Assembly: GCA_016722025.1 (NCBI GenBank)
Contig: JADKGZ010000010.1
Coordinates: 62,001-126,000 of the forward strand
DNA length: 64,000 bases
Origin: Acidimicrobiaceae bacterium
GTDB taxonomy: Bacteria; Actinomycetota; Acidimicrobiia; Acidimicrobiales; Ilumatobacteraceae
Direction: 5' to 3'
Both the position numbers and the translations under genes were made by a program. Below are positions 40,934 to 49,724 of the stretch, in pieces (the stretch's first letter is position 1; each line of letters begins with the position of its first letter). Under the pieces are notes generated by a model. That model was given only the letters and a program-made list of their open reading frames with translations. It was not told the origin of the DNA and did no database searches.

Positions 40934-42532
40934 TCAGGCGCCGGCCGGCGAGCCGCCGGCCGGAGCGTTGCTCGTGGTCTGCTGCTTCCATGCCTGGAAG
41001 TTCTGCTGGTCCCGCGAGCCTTCGTAGGGGCTGTTGTCGACGCCGACGTTCATCCGGTACCACTTGATCACTTCCAGCAACGGGTTGAAGTCGGCGGCAG
41101 TCGGGTCCGCGTCGGGTCCGAAGCAGTTGCCCTGGTAGATCTGCTGCACCGGCAGCCACGCCTGCACGTACTTCTCCGGCTCGTAGTCGAAGATGTTCTT
41201 ACAGCCGTCGGAGCACGTGTGGTACGTCTCGCCCTTGTGCTCGCTCTCGCGGTAGCAGATGCGGGTGGGGTCGCCGGGCTCGGTGAAGAGCATGGGGATC
41301 TGGCACACCTGGCACAGCATTGGCAAGGTGCCGTTGTAGAAGCGGTTGCCGGCAGCTTCCTGTTCGGCCCAGTGCTCGAAGCGAGGGCGGTAGTACTCGT
41401 CGAAGCTGTCGGGGTACTTCTCGCTCTGCCAGTCCATCTCTTCAGCGCTGGGCATCCACGTGTGGAACGGCGCTGCGCCCTGGTACTGGTAGAAGGTGCT
41501 CCAGGCCTGCGCCGACAGGTGCTCCTTGTCGTCGCACGCCTGCTGCCAGCCCAGCGGTGGGCGGATGCCGTAGCGGGCCAGGTCCTGGAAGAGCGCCCCG
41601 CCGTTCTCCTCGGCGTAGATCTCCCAGGCTTCCTTCCAGCTCATCACCTTCTTGGGCAGCATGTAGTCGAGCATCATCGCCACCAGCGTGAGCACGCGGT
41701 AGCCACGCCAGAACCACTTGTCGATCCAGTGCTGCACGATCGGCAGGTTGTCGGGGTCCTGCTCGAGCATGAACTTGATCGCCTCGAGGCCAAGGGTCAT
41801 GTGCCGCGACTCGTCGCTCTGGGCCGAGAAGCCGAATGCCATCGCTCCCATGTCGCCGTTGTAGGCGGCGCCGGAGATGAACGGCACGAACAGCAGGTTG
41901 GTGAGCACGTACTCGAAGGAGAAGCCGATGGCGATCATGTACTCGAACGGGCCGGCGGTGATGGCGTCGTCGAAGAACGACTTCGGCACCGACAGGTACC
42001 ACACACGGTCGTGCATGTGCCGCCAGCTGTGGAAGCCGTCGTACAGCTTGTTGTAGTTCGACATCGAATGGATCTGCGTCTGCGCGTGGCGCAGCTCGTC
42101 GAGCGACTGCATCTGGCACGCCACGCGGGCACCGACGCCGGGCAGTTGGCGGCCGACGTGGGCGAAACCGCGATGGGCCATGTACTCCAGCGGCGAGACA
42201 CCGGTGAGGAACAGCTTCAGCGAATTGAGGTAGCGCGCATCGGTGAGGCCGAGGTGGCCGTTGTTCTGCGCGAAGGCGTCCATGATCGCGTAGAGCTTGC
42301 GCTCCTTCTCGGCCTGGTACTTCCAGTACGCGTCCATCGTCAGGCGGAACGGGTCTTCCCACTTGTCCCAGTCGTGGATCTTGATGCCCTCGTACGTGGC
42401 GTACGGGAACACCTCCTCCATCGGCTGGTAGGTGGTCTCCCAATCGAGGCCGCGGGTCATCAGCGCATAGCGCTCCTTGAGACCCGGCTTCTTCGTGGTC
42501 GCTGCTTTCGGTGCATTGGCGATGTCGGTCAT
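40934..42532 (-). CDS. dmpN: Phenol hydroxylase large subunit P3 (diiron oxygenase, alpha)
   Basis: Catalytic subunit of 532 residues inserting oxygen into phenol to give catechol. The two carboxylate-bridged diiron ExxH motifs are SLDELRHAQTQ and QSDESRHMTLG. A C-terminal YHS-type metal-binding segment contains CQVCQIPMLF and YHTCSDGC. The preceding subunit's stop overlaps the ribosome-binding site GAGGAA, so translation is coupled. Related toluene and benzene monooxygenases are possible relatives, but gene order and subunit sizes indicate a phenol hydroxylase. Confidence 0.95.
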   Translation of the reverse strand: MTDIANAPKAATTKKPGLKERYALMTRGLDWETTYQPMEEVFPYATYEGIKIHDWDKWEDPFRLTMDAYWKYQAEKERKLYAIMDAFAQNNGHLGLTDARYLNSLKLFLTGVSPLEYMAHRGFAHVGRQLPGVGARVACQMQSLDELRHAQTQIHSMSNYNKLYDGFHSWRHMHDRVWYLSVPKSFFDDAITAGPFEYMIAIGFSFEYVLTNLLFVPFISGAAYNGDMGAMAFGFSAQSDESRHMTLGLEAIKFMLEQDPDNLPIVQHWIDKWFWRGYRVLTLVAMMLDYMLPKKVMSWKEAWEIYAEENGGALFQDLARYGIRPPLGWQQACDDKEHLSAQAWSTFYQYQGAAPFHTWMPSAEEMDWQSEKYPDSFDEYYRPRFEHWAEQEAAGNRFYNGTLPMLCQVCQIPMLFTEPGDPTRICYRESEHKGETYHTCSDGCKNIFDYEPEKYVQAWLPVQQIYQGNCFGPDADPTAADFNPLLEVIKWYRMNVGVDNSPYEGSRDQQNFQAWKQQTTSNAPAGGSPAGA

Positions 42533-42542
42533 GGCTCGTTCC

Positions 42543-42812
42543 TCACTGCTTCCAGCTCAAGGTGAATTCGTCGTCGGACTCGTCGACATGGCCCGACAGG
42601 GTGATCAGGTGGACTTGCATCTCTTGGAGGTCGAAGCGGCGCCCGAGCTTCTCCTCGATGGTGCTGCGGTAGATGGTCATCGAGTCGGGCACGTCGACCT
42701 TCACCATCGCCGGCTGCTCGTTGACGACCGCCGTGGGGTTGTCGTCGGTGATGGCCTCGACGATGCCGCGGCTCGTCTCGTTCGTCTGGAATGCGATGAA
42801 CACGGTGGACAC
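42543..42812 (-). CDS. dmpM: Phenol hydroxylase activator protein P2 (MmoB/DmpM family)
   Basis: Cofactorless effector protein of 89 residues required for turnover. It begins at a GTG behind GGGAG: STVFIAFQTNETSRGIVEAI, then PAMVKVDVPDSMTIYRSTIEEKLGR, typical of DmpM. The frame is open much further upstream through dmpL, so length and family fit decide the start. 14 bases after dmpL. Confidence 0.92.
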   Translation of the reverse strand: MSTVFIAFQTNETSRGIVEAITDDNPTAVVNEQPAMVKVDVPDSMTIYRSTIEEKLGRRFDLQEMQVHLITLSGHVDESDDEFTLSWKQ

Positions 42813-42826
42813 GGTGAACTCCCGGC

Positions 42827-43819
42827 TCAGAGGGCCAGGCCGCACTTGGCGGCCCGGGTTTCGAATGCGGATACGACCTCGGTCAACGCGGCCGGGGCAT
42901 CGGCGCCGAGCGCCAGGTCGGCCAGCGGAGCCAACGCCGTGACCGCTCGGTCGCGCCAGGCCGTCGCCCAGCCGTTGAGCAGTGCCGCGTTGGCCGTGCT
43001 CTCGCCGGCGGCGGTCTTGATGGTTGCATCCACCCAGCGGCTGGTCTCGGCGAACCAGTCCGCCTGGAAGCGCAACAGCATCGAGACCGTGGGGCCTGCT
43101 TCTGCCGCCAGCAGGTTGTCGAACTTGTCGTAGATCAGCGGGTAGAGCAGGCCATCGAGCACCAGGTTCTGCGCGACGAACAGCTCGATCGGGTCGGCGA
43201 GCACGAACGTGTCCTCCACGTAGCGGCGCAGCTGCTGCCATGCCGGCTCGTCGAGCCATGCCCGCTTGCCCTCGTCCAGGCTGGCCACGTCGCCGAAGAG
43301 CAGGCCCAAGCGAGTGAGGTACTGGGCGATGCCCAGCTGATCCATCGCTTGGAAGATGCACGGCGCGGTCAGCGCAGTGCCGTAGCCGTATGCGCAGATC
43401 GAGGAGTTGTTCATGTTGGCGCCCCACGCGACATGGCGCAGCGGCACCAGCACATCGAGCGCCGTGCGCTTCGCGTCGGCGGCGTAGGTCTCGGCCAACC
43501 CGCGGCGCTCGACGAACTCGAAGTCGGCCTCGGTGGTCTCCTGCATGCGTGCTCGAGTGGTGGTGTAGGTGGCGTAGTAGAACTGGCGCGGATCTTTGAA
43601 CGCGTACCAGTCGGCCATCACGATCTTCGACCGGGAGGCATCGAAGATCTCGTGATCCGGGTCCCACGTGGGCCGGTAGTGGAAGTTCGCATCGGCCTGG
43701 ACGTTGAGCGTGGCCTCCTGGTAGCGGGAGGCGGCCTTGTCCGGCCCGATCCGGTCGGCGATGTGGGTGAACGTCTGCCGGATCGGCTTGATGCTCACTG
43801 TCCGAAGATCGATCTGCAT
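42827..43819 (-). CDS. dmpL: Phenol hydroxylase subunit P1 (beta)
   Basis: The protein has 330 residues; it is a helical diiron-fold subunit without its own metal site that pairs with DmpN. Recognised by YRPTWDPDHEIFDASRSKIVMADWYAFKDPRQFYYATY and VAWGANMNNSSICAYGYGTA. ATG after AAGGAGACACG. Second gene of the operon, 35 bases from dmpK. Confidence 0.93.
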   Translation of the reverse strand: MQIDLRTVSIKPIRQTFTHIADRIGPDKAASRYQEATLNVQADANFHYRPTWDPDHEIFDASRSKIVMADWYAFKDPRQFYYATYTTTRARMQETTEADFEFVERRGLAETYAADAKRTALDVLVPLRHVAWGANMNNSSICAYGYGTALTAPCIFQAMDQLGIAQYLTRLGLLFGDVASLDEGKRAWLDEPAWQQLRRYVEDTFVLADPIELFVAQNLVLDGLLYPLIYDKFDNLLAAEAGPTVSMLLRFQADWFAETSRWVDATIKTAAGESTANAALLNGWATAWRDRAVTALAPLADLALGADAPAALTEVVSAFETRAAKCGLAL

Positions 43820-43854
43820 CGTGTCTCCTTGCGTGTCACGCTCGCGGTTGCGAG

Positions 43855-44151
43855 CTACCTGAATCGACGCTGCGCGGCATCGCGCATCGTCCAGTCCCAG
43901 TCGTCGACCACGTGGTCGACGTCGGGTTCGTTCTCTGTGTCCGAGTGCACGATCGGATCGAGCAACTCGGTGCGGTGCAGTGCACAGAACTCGGCGAAGG
44001 CCGGTTCGGTGAGCAGCATCTCCACGAACAGCGATGGCTCGCCGATCGAGAAATGGAACTCGACGAAGCCGTCCGGCCGGTGTTCGACGACTCGCACGAA
44101 CGTGCGAGACGTATCGAATCCGATCGGTTGCGGCACCCCCTCGATCCCCAC
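43855..44151 (-). CDS. dmpK: Phenol hydroxylase assembly protein P0 (DmpK)
   Basis: The protein has 98 residues from a GTG start. It is recognised by DTSRTFVRVVEHRPDGFVEFHFSIGEPSLFVEML; DmpK assists iron loading or assembly of the hydroxylase. First gene of the dmpKLMNOPQB operon. The IclR-type palindrome at 44194-44212 lies 42 bases upstream of its start. Confidence 0.88.
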   Translation of the reverse strand: MGIEGVPQPIGFDTSRTFVRVVEHRPDGFVEFHFSIGEPSLFVEMLLTEPAFAEFCALHRTELLDPIVHSDTENEPDVDHVVDDWDWTMRDAAQRRFR

Positions 44152-44193
44152 TTGCGCACAGTGCGCCTCGTCACCCGGCGGGGTAAATGAACT

Positions 44194-44212
44194 CGTTCCG
44201 ATATGCGGAACG
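44194..44212. promoter_or_regulatory. IclR-type operator A, before dmpK
   Basis: CGTTCCG-ATATG-CGGAACG, a perfect 7-bp inverted repeat with a 5-base spacer. It lies 42 bases upstream of the dmpK GTG. Identical arms occur at 52499 (before dmpF) and 53353 (between dmpE and the IclR gene) at the same distance. The pattern agrees with known IclR-family operators (TTCCGnnnnnCGGAA type). Confidence 0.8.
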
Positions 44213-44312
44213 GGTGCGCGAGCGCGCCAGGCGCGGGTTCCCGACCGCGCGAAGTCCGCCGTGCGTCGTATTCCTCCGGGGGCGACGGCGCCGATGTGTC
44301 AAAGTCCGTGCC

Positions 44313-45548
44313 GTGACGGTGAGCGAGTCGTTGAGCGTGTGGAGCAATCGCGACTTCCGCCTGGTCCTGGGCGGCGGCTTCGTCAACAACGTGGGTGACT
44401 GGTTGCTCGCGGTCGCGCTCCCCGCGTTCGTGTACATCGAGACCGGCTCCGGTCGAGCCACTGCTGCCATCGTCGTCATCGAGTTGCTGGTGGCCATCGT
44501 CTGGGGCCCGTACGGCGGCAGCTTGGTCGACCGGTGGGATCTGCGGCGCACCGTGATCCTCACCAACGTGCTGCAGGCGATCTGCCTCGTGCCGCTGCTG
44601 GCGGTGACGGCCGATCGCGTGTGGCCCGCGTTCATCGTGGCCGCCGTGCAGGGGTTGCTGCGCGAGGTGAACGACCCGGCGTCGTTCGCGCTGGTGCCGC
44701 GCATCGTGCCCGCGGAGCAACTGACCGCAGCGAACGCGGCGAACGCCGCAGGCGGCTCGCTGGCCCGCCTCATCGGCTCGCCGATCGGCGGTCTTGCCGT
44801 GGCGGCCGGCGGGTTGCCGCTGGTGGTGATCGTCGACGGAGCCACGTTCCTGGCGGTTGCGGTCGCGACCTGGCTGGTGCGCACTCCGACGCCCAGCCTG
44901 CACGACGACACCAGCGCCGACGAAGGCGTTGGGGTGCGCAGCGGCTGGCGGCGGATCCGGCAGCACCCGCGCCTCGTCGGGTATCTCACCGTGCAGACCA
45001 TGGCCAGTTGGACGTTCGCCATGTTCCCCGTGCTGTTCATCGCGTTCGTCATCGATGTGTTGCGCGGTGATGAAGCGACCGTGGGGCTGATTCGAGGGAT
45101 GGCGGCGTTCGGAGGCCTCACCGCGTCGTACCTCGTCGGGCGACGCGCGAAGAACGTCGACCCGACGCTGCTGATGATGTGGGGGTACACCGGCCTCGGG
45201 TTGGTGGCGTTCGTGTTCGTCAACGTCAGCTCGGTGTCGACATCGCTGTGGTTGTTCCTCGGGTTGTTCGCGCTCAGCGGCCTCCCGAACATGACCTCAC
45301 AGGTCGGCGCCGTCGGCGCAGCGCAGCGCCTGTGCCCACCCGAGCTGCTAGGACGCTTCCAAGGGCTTGCGTCGGCAACCGGGGCGGTTGGTGCAATCGG
45401 AGGGTCCGTCCTCGTCGGCCTGCTCATCAGCCACGACAACGTGAAGGTGCTGCTCAACGTTCAAGCCGGGCTCTACGTCATGTGTGGGCTGGCCACTCTG
45501 CTGCTGGTCGTCCGGCGAGGCGACAGCACGCCGTCGATCACCACGTAG
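44313..45548 (+). CDS. MFS transporter (major facilitator, DHA3-like)
   Basis: The protein has 411 residues from GTG 44313 (another GTG at 44319) with about 12 hydrophobic segments. MFS features are NNVGDWLLAVALPAFVYIETGS, GPYGGSLVDRWDLRRTVILTN (the loop-2 motif region) and NAANAAGGSLARLIGSPIGG. The substrate is unknown. Divergent from dmpK across a 161-base gap containing operator A, so it could also be under IclR control and export or import an aromatic compound (inference). Confidence 0.83.
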   Translation: MTVSESLSVWSNRDFRLVLGGGFVNNVGDWLLAVALPAFVYIETGSGRATAAIVVIELLVAIVWGPYGGSLVDRWDLRRTVILTNVLQAICLVPLLAVTADRVWPAFIVAAVQGLLREVNDPASFALVPRIVPAEQLTAANAANAAGGSLARLIGSPIGGLAVAAGGLPLVVIVDGATFLAVAVATWLVRTPTPSLHDDTSADEGVGVRSGWRRIRQHPRLVGYLTVQTMASWTFAMFPVLFIAFVIDVLRGDEATVGLIRGMAAFGGLTASYLVGRRAKNVDPTLLMMWGYTGLGLVAFVFVNVSSVSTSLWLFLGLFALSGLPNMTSQVGAVGAAQRLCPPELLGRFQGLASATGAVGAIGGSVLVGLLISHDNVKVLLNVQAGLYVMCGLATLLLVVRRGDSTPSITT

Positions 45549-45560
45549 TTGCGACGAACG

Positions 45561-46334
45561 ATGAACACCGGCTCAGAACATGGCGACAGCGTGCCTGACG
45601 AGTGCTTCGCCAACATTCGACTGGCGGAGGTCTACGACGACCTCGAGGCGGACCGCGACGATCTCGGTCACTACGTGGCGATGGTCGACGAGTTCGAGGC
45701 TCGCCATGTGCTCGACGTGGGCTGCGGAACCGGGGTGCTCGCTTGTCGTCTCGCCGCGAAAGGTCTCGAGGTCACCGGTGTCGACCCGGCAGCGGCATCG
45801 CTGGCCGTTGCCCGGCGCAAGCCTGGTGCAGATCGAGTGCGATGGGTCCTTGGCGACGCCACCACGCTGCCTCCGCTGGAAGCCGACCTGGCCACGATGA
45901 CCGGCAACGTCGCCCAGGTGTTCCTCGGCGATGCCGACTGGTTGGCCAACCTTGCCGGCATTCGCCGTGCGTTGCGACCGACCGGTCGTTTGGTCTTCGA
46001 GGTTCGCGATCCTGCTCGAAGAGGTTGGCGGGAGTGGAACCGCGCCGACTCCATCTCGCGAGTGGCGATCGCCGGGCTGGGCACCGTGGAGTACTGGGTG
46101 GAGCTGACCGAGGTTTCGCTCCCGATGGTCTCCTTCACGCAGCACTACCAGTTCGATGACGGGTCGCTGCTCACCTCCGACTCGACTCTGAGGTTTCGTG
46201 AGCGCGACGAGATCGTGGCATCGCTCTCGGCGACGGGGTTCTCCGTCCTCGAGGTTCGAGAGGCGCCCGATCGCCCGGGACGGGAGTTCGTGTTCGTCTG
46301 TGGCGTGGCGTCCTCCCAAGGCCAGCAGCACTGA
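45561..46334 (+). CDS. SAM-dependent class I methyltransferase
   Basis: The protein has 257 residues. Motif I is VLDVGCGTGVLACRLAAKG, followed by VTGVDPAAASLAVARRK and WVLGDATTLP. The target is unknown. ATG at 45561, 12 bases after the MFS stop, likely in one transcript with it. No membrane segment. Confidence 0.85.
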   Translation: MNTGSEHGDSVPDECFANIRLAEVYDDLEADRDDLGHYVAMVDEFEARHVLDVGCGTGVLACRLAAKGLEVTGVDPAAASLAVARRKPGADRVRWVLGDATTLPPLEADLATMTGNVAQVFLGDADWLANLAGIRRALRPTGRLVFEVRDPARRGWREWNRADSISRVAIAGLGTVEYWVELTEVSLPMVSFTQHYQFDDGSLLTSDSTLRFRERDEIVASLSATGFSVLEVREAPDRPGREFVFVCGVASSQGQQH

Positions 46335-46373
46335 ACTCCCGGTCACGCTCGCCCTCACGAGTCGGCTCCTGGT

Positions 46374-47058
46374 TCACGCGGGACCGCTGATCGCCGCAAT
46401 CGTGTCGGCGAGGATGGTCCGCAGGCGATGAGGTCGTTCGAGGTTGACGTAGTGGCCGCAGTCGTCGACGAGGTGGAACTGGCGTTGCGGTCCCTCGCCG
46501 AGCGAGCGAGTGACCGACACCGGCGGCGTGCGGTCCTGCGCGCCGCTGACGACCACCAACGGCTTCGTCCAGCCGGCCACGAATTCGGTGTGATCGCGGC
46601 GGTCGTGAAATGCACGCAGGCCGTTCGCCACTCTGGTCACGTCGTGGGAGAGCGCAAGATCTCGGGCTGCTGCCACGACCTCGGGGAGTGCTGCACTGCC
46701 GAACAGCGGCTCCCAATAGGCACTCCACGCAGCGGCCAGGCCGTGCGTCTCCACGACTCGGACCGACTCATCGCGAAGCGTCGGGTCGGGCCGCACCCCG
46801 GCCTTGGCGCCGACCAGCACGATTCCTGATACCTGCTCCGGCGCCAGCCGTGCGATCTCCAGTGCACAGGAGCCGCCCACCGAAGCAGCCGACGACCATC
46901 AGCTCCTCGGTGCCGGCCATCGCGACCACTGCAGACGCCCATTCGACGATGGAGTCACCGAGGCCGAACAGATCCGGAGCAATCACCTTCTCACCGACAG
47001 CTCGGTCGGCCTCGCTCCACATCCTGCCGTCGAACGGCAGCGCGTGGAGCAAGACCAT
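46374..47058 (-). pseudogene. Alpha/beta hydrolase, frame-shifted at the nucleophile elbow
   Basis: Two overlapping frames together make one hydrolase of about 227 residues: MVLLHALPFDGRMWSEAD...EELMVVGC, then VGGSCALEIARLAPEQVSG to the end. One extra T (an A in the plus-strand AA at 46883-46884) disrupts G-C-S-V-G-G, exactly where the catalytic Ser lies. The acid (SGAQDRTPP) and His (VDDCGHYVNLERP) regions are intact. A sequencing indel or real inactivation are both possible. Confidence 0.75.
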
Positions 47059-47157
47059 CAGCACCTTGCGAAGAGTACGCACTCTGCTGTCGCCATTCGA
47101 CGAGCACTCGGCGAGCCGTGGTGCAGTGAGCCCTTCCCGGAGTCTGTGGCCGACCGG

Positions 47158-47541
47158 TCACGCGACGCAGAACTCGTTGCCCTCCGGGTCGAGCATCACG
47201 ACGTGCCCGAGGTGCTCGTCGTAGCGCTCCTCACGCAACACGGTGCCGCCGGCAGCTGCGAGGACGGCCACCTTCGCACGGATCAGCTCCTCGCGCGAGG
47301 CCATGTCCCACGGCGGCTCGCCGGCAACTCGGATGTCGATGTGCATCCGGTTCTTGGCGGTCTTGCCCTCTGGAACTCGCAGGAAGCCGATCGCCGGCCC
47401 GCGGCCATCGGGGTCGACGATGGAGGCGCCGTCAGGGTCGTCGTACCCCGGCTCGGCCACATAGCCCAGCGCGAGCGCCCAGAACCCGCCCACCCGGTGC
47501 GGGTCGTTGGCATCACAGCCCAGCGTCCAGTGCGTCGCCAT
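47158..47541 (-). CDS. VOC (glyoxalase-like) superfamily protein
   Basis: The protein has 127 residues of the Glyoxalase_6 type: HWTLGCDANDPHRVGGFWALALGY, then KNRMHIDIRVAG and HVVMLDPEGNEFCVA. These small proteins are often metalloenzymes or drug-binding proteins; here the activity cannot be read. ATG at 47541. Confidence 0.8.
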   Translation of the reverse strand: MATHWTLGCDANDPHRVGGFWALALGYVAEPGYDDPDGASIVDPDGRGPAIGFLRVPEGKTAKNRMHIDIRVAGEPPWDMASREELIRAKVAVLAAAGGTVLREERYDEHLGHVVMLDPEGNEFCVA

Positions 47542-47628
47542 CTCCGCAGACTACGTCGCCTCGTCGGCAAGGTATCGTCGAGGCGCCATCGTCGCCAGCG
47601 ATCGAGCGCCACACATCGGGGGCCGTGC

Positions 47629-47934
47629 ATGCGCGTCGGAGTCATCATCGAACACCACGTGCGGCCCGGGTCTCGCGACGCGGTGCGCGCCATCTGGGAC
47701 GAGCTCCTCCGCCCCGCCATCATCGCGAACGCTGCTCACGAGGCGTACGCCTACATGTACGACGTCGACGATCCCGACGTGATCCGAGCTTTCCAGCAGT
47801 ACGTCGATGCGGCGGCGGCAGCGGCGTTCTTGGCAACTCCCGCGTACGCCGCGTACGTCGCCGCAGTGGAGCACCTGCTCGTGGGCCCTCCCACGGTGAC
47901 GCGCACCGAAGTGGTGTGGACGAAGGGCCAGTAG
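47629..47934 (+). CDS. ABM-like dimeric alpha/beta-barrel protein
   Basis: The protein has 101 residues (MRVGVIIEHHVRPGSRDAVRAIWDEL; AHEAYAYMYDVDDPDVIRAFQQYVD). The pattern fits the antibiotic biosynthesis monooxygenase / dimeric alpha-beta barrel family, many of which act without cofactor on phenols or quinones, though no function can be fixed. The ATG at 47629 is preferred to the much longer open frame upstream. Divergent from the VOC gene. Confidence 0.65.
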   Translation: MRVGVIIEHHVRPGSRDAVRAIWDELLRPAIIANAAHEAYAYMYDVDDPDVIRAFQQYVDAAAAAAFLATPAYAAYVAAVEHLLVGPPTVTRTEVVWTKGQ

Positions 47935-47942
47935 CGCCGACT

Positions 47943-47985
47943 CCGGGCGTCCTTCGTCCCGGGTTCCGAGACAGAAGTCGCCCAG
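47943..47985. repeat. Palindromic element copy 2, in a gap between convergent genes
   Basis: CCGGGCGT, TTCGTCCCGGG and CCGAGACAGA are shared exactly with the reverse complement of the element at 1242-1278, with changes in the stem positions between them that mostly keep pairing (GGGCG/CGCCC here, GGCGTGAT/ATCACGCC there). It sits between the ABM gene (+) and dmpC (-), again convergent. A related GACGCCCGGAACC follows at about 48005. No T-tract. Confidence 0.6.
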
Positions 47986-48037
47986 ATGGCGAGCTCGAAC
48001 GATTGACGCCCGGAACCCGACGAGACGCAGGCGGTGG

Positions 48038-49486
48038 CTACCGGGGGGTGGTGGGGAACGCCACGAACCTGGTCTCGGTGAAGAACTCGCGGCTGTAGCC
48101 GCCACCTTCACGGCCCAGGCCGCTGTGCTTGACGCCACCGAACGGCTGGCGCAGGTCGCGCTCGAAGAAGCAGTTCACCCAGATCATGCCGGTCTGCATG
48201 CGAGCGGCCACGTAGTGGGCGGTGGTCTGGCTCTCGGTCCAGATGTAGCCGGCCAGGCCGTACTCGCTGTCGTTGGCGATGGCCAGCCCTTCCTCCACCG
48301 AGTCGAAGGGAACCACCACGGCCACCGGGCCGAAGATCTCCTCCTGGCACACACGAGCAGAGGGTGCCGCGTCGACGATGATCGTCGGCTCGACGAAGTA
48401 GCCAGTGTCCATGCCCGGCGGTCGCGTGCCACCCGACAGCACCCGGCCTTCGGTGCGGGCCAGCTCGATGTAGCCCATCACCTTGTCGTACTGCGCCTTC
48501 GACACGACGGGGCCGAGGCGGGTGGACGCTTCCATCGGGTCGCCCACCACCCACTTCTTCGATTCGGCCACGAACGCCTCGAGGAACTGGTCGTACACCT
48601 GGCGCTGCACCAGGATGCGCGACCCGGCGATGCACAGCTGCCCGGAGTTGCTGAAGATGCCGGCGGCAACCGTGGCCACGCACTTGGGCATGTCGGCGTC
48701 GGCGAACACGAACACCGCCGACTTGCCACCCAGCTCGAACGAGGTGCGCTTCAGCTGCGGCGCCACCCGGGCAGCGATGTCGCGGGCGGTGGCCGGCGAA
48801 CCGGTGAACGACACGCCGATGACATCGGGGTGCTCGACCAACGGTGCGCCGGCCTCCTTCCCGAACCCGAGCACGGTGTTGTAGGCGCCGGCGGGCAGGC
48901 CCGCCTCGGCGAAGATCTCGCCCAGCACACCGATCGACAACGGTGACAGCTCGCTGGGCTTGTGCACCACCGAGTTGCCGTACGCGATGGCCGGCCCCAG
49001 CTTCCACGTGCTCAGCATGAACGGCGCGTTCCACGGGCTGATGAGCGCGAACGTGCCGACCGGATCGCACATCGTGTAGGTGAGCAGGTTGTCGTCGCGG
49101 TTGAACGAGTGGTTGCCGGCGAGCTCCTGCTCCATCGCGAAGAAGCGCAGGTTCCAGGCCGAGCGGCTGGGGCCCTGCACCGGCGCACCGATCGGGTGGC
49201 CCATCTCCAGCGCCTCCAACCGGTTGATCTCCGGGTAGCGCTGGTCGATCAGGTCGGCGGCCTTCATCAGCACCTGCCGGCGAAACGACGGCTTCGCCCG
49301 CGACCAGTCGCCCGCCGCGAACGCATCGGTGGCCGCCTTCACCGCTGCCGCCACGTCGTCGACGTCGCCGCGTGCGGCGGTGGTGACCACCTGCTCGGTG
49401 ACCGGACTGATCACGTCGAACGTCTGGCCCGACAGCGAGTCGCGGAACTCGCCGCCGATGAAGTGCCTGGCCGGTGCGACCGTCAC
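48038..49486 (-). CDS. dmpC: 2-hydroxymuconic semialdehyde dehydrogenase
   Basis: NAD-dependent aldehyde dehydrogenase of 482 residues oxidising the ring-cleavage product to 4-oxalocrotonate (oxalocrotonate branch). The catalytic Cys is in FSNSGQLCIAGSRILVQ and the Glu in FELGGKSAVFVF; NAD contacts are in FTGSPATARDIAARV. GTG start at 49486 overlaps the dmpI stop (GTGA). The family assignment is secure; the specific substrate rests on the operon. Last gene of dmpFGHIC. Confidence 0.92.
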   Translation of the reverse strand: MTVAPARHFIGGEFRDSLSGQTFDVISPVTEQVVTTAARGDVDDVAAAVKAATDAFAAGDWSRAKPSFRRQVLMKAADLIDQRYPEINRLEALEMGHPIGAPVQGPSRSAWNLRFFAMEQELAGNHSFNRDDNLLTYTMCDPVGTFALISPWNAPFMLSTWKLGPAIAYGNSVVHKPSELSPLSIGVLGEIFAEAGLPAGAYNTVLGFGKEAGAPLVEHPDVIGVSFTGSPATARDIAARVAPQLKRTSFELGGKSAVFVFADADMPKCVATVAAGIFSNSGQLCIAGSRILVQRQVYDQFLEAFVAESKKWVVGDPMEASTRLGPVVSKAQYDKVMGYIELARTEGRVLSGGTRPPGMDTGYFVEPTIIVDAAPSARVCQEEIFGPVAVVVPFDSVEEGLAIANDSEYGLAGYIWTESQTTAHYVAARMQTGMIWVNCFFERDLRQPFGGVKHSGLGREGGGYSREFFTETRFVAFPTTPR

Positions 49487-49722
49487 GATGTGCCTCCTGC
49501 TTCCTGCTGGGCCGCCTGCTCGGCGGCTTGTCGCGCGCGCCGGTCGGCGAGGATCTCGCCGCCGGCGATGAACTCGGTGTCGTCGAACTCGGTGATCCAC
49601 ACGCGGATCGACGGCACCGGCGCGCCGACGGTCTCGTTCATCACCTTCGTGATGCCCTCCAACAACGCTCGCTTCTGGTCGTCGGTACGACCCTTGGCCA
49701 TGTACACCTGCACCAGCGGCAT
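49483..49722 (-). CDS. dmpI: 4-oxalocrotonate tautomerase-like protein
   Basis: The protein has 79 residues. After Met removal the N-terminus is Pro (MPLVQVYMAKGRTDDQKRAL), the catalytic base of the family, with Arg in both expected places (GR at 12 and SIRVWITEF at 40). It converts the dienol to the keto form. The usual length is about 62; this one has an extra Ala/Gln/Glu-rich tail. It lies 2 bases after dmpH. Confidence 0.9.
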   Translation of the reverse strand: MPLVQVYMAKGRTDDQKRALLEGITKVMNETVGAPVPSIRVWITEFDDTEFIAGGEILADRRARQAAEQAAQQEAGGTS

Positions 49723-49724
49723 GA

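Noticed and set aside
40502..42565. 687-codon plus-strand frame opposite dmpN and dmpO
   Set aside because: Antisense shadow; dmpN, dmpO and their ribosome-binding sites are clear on the other strand.
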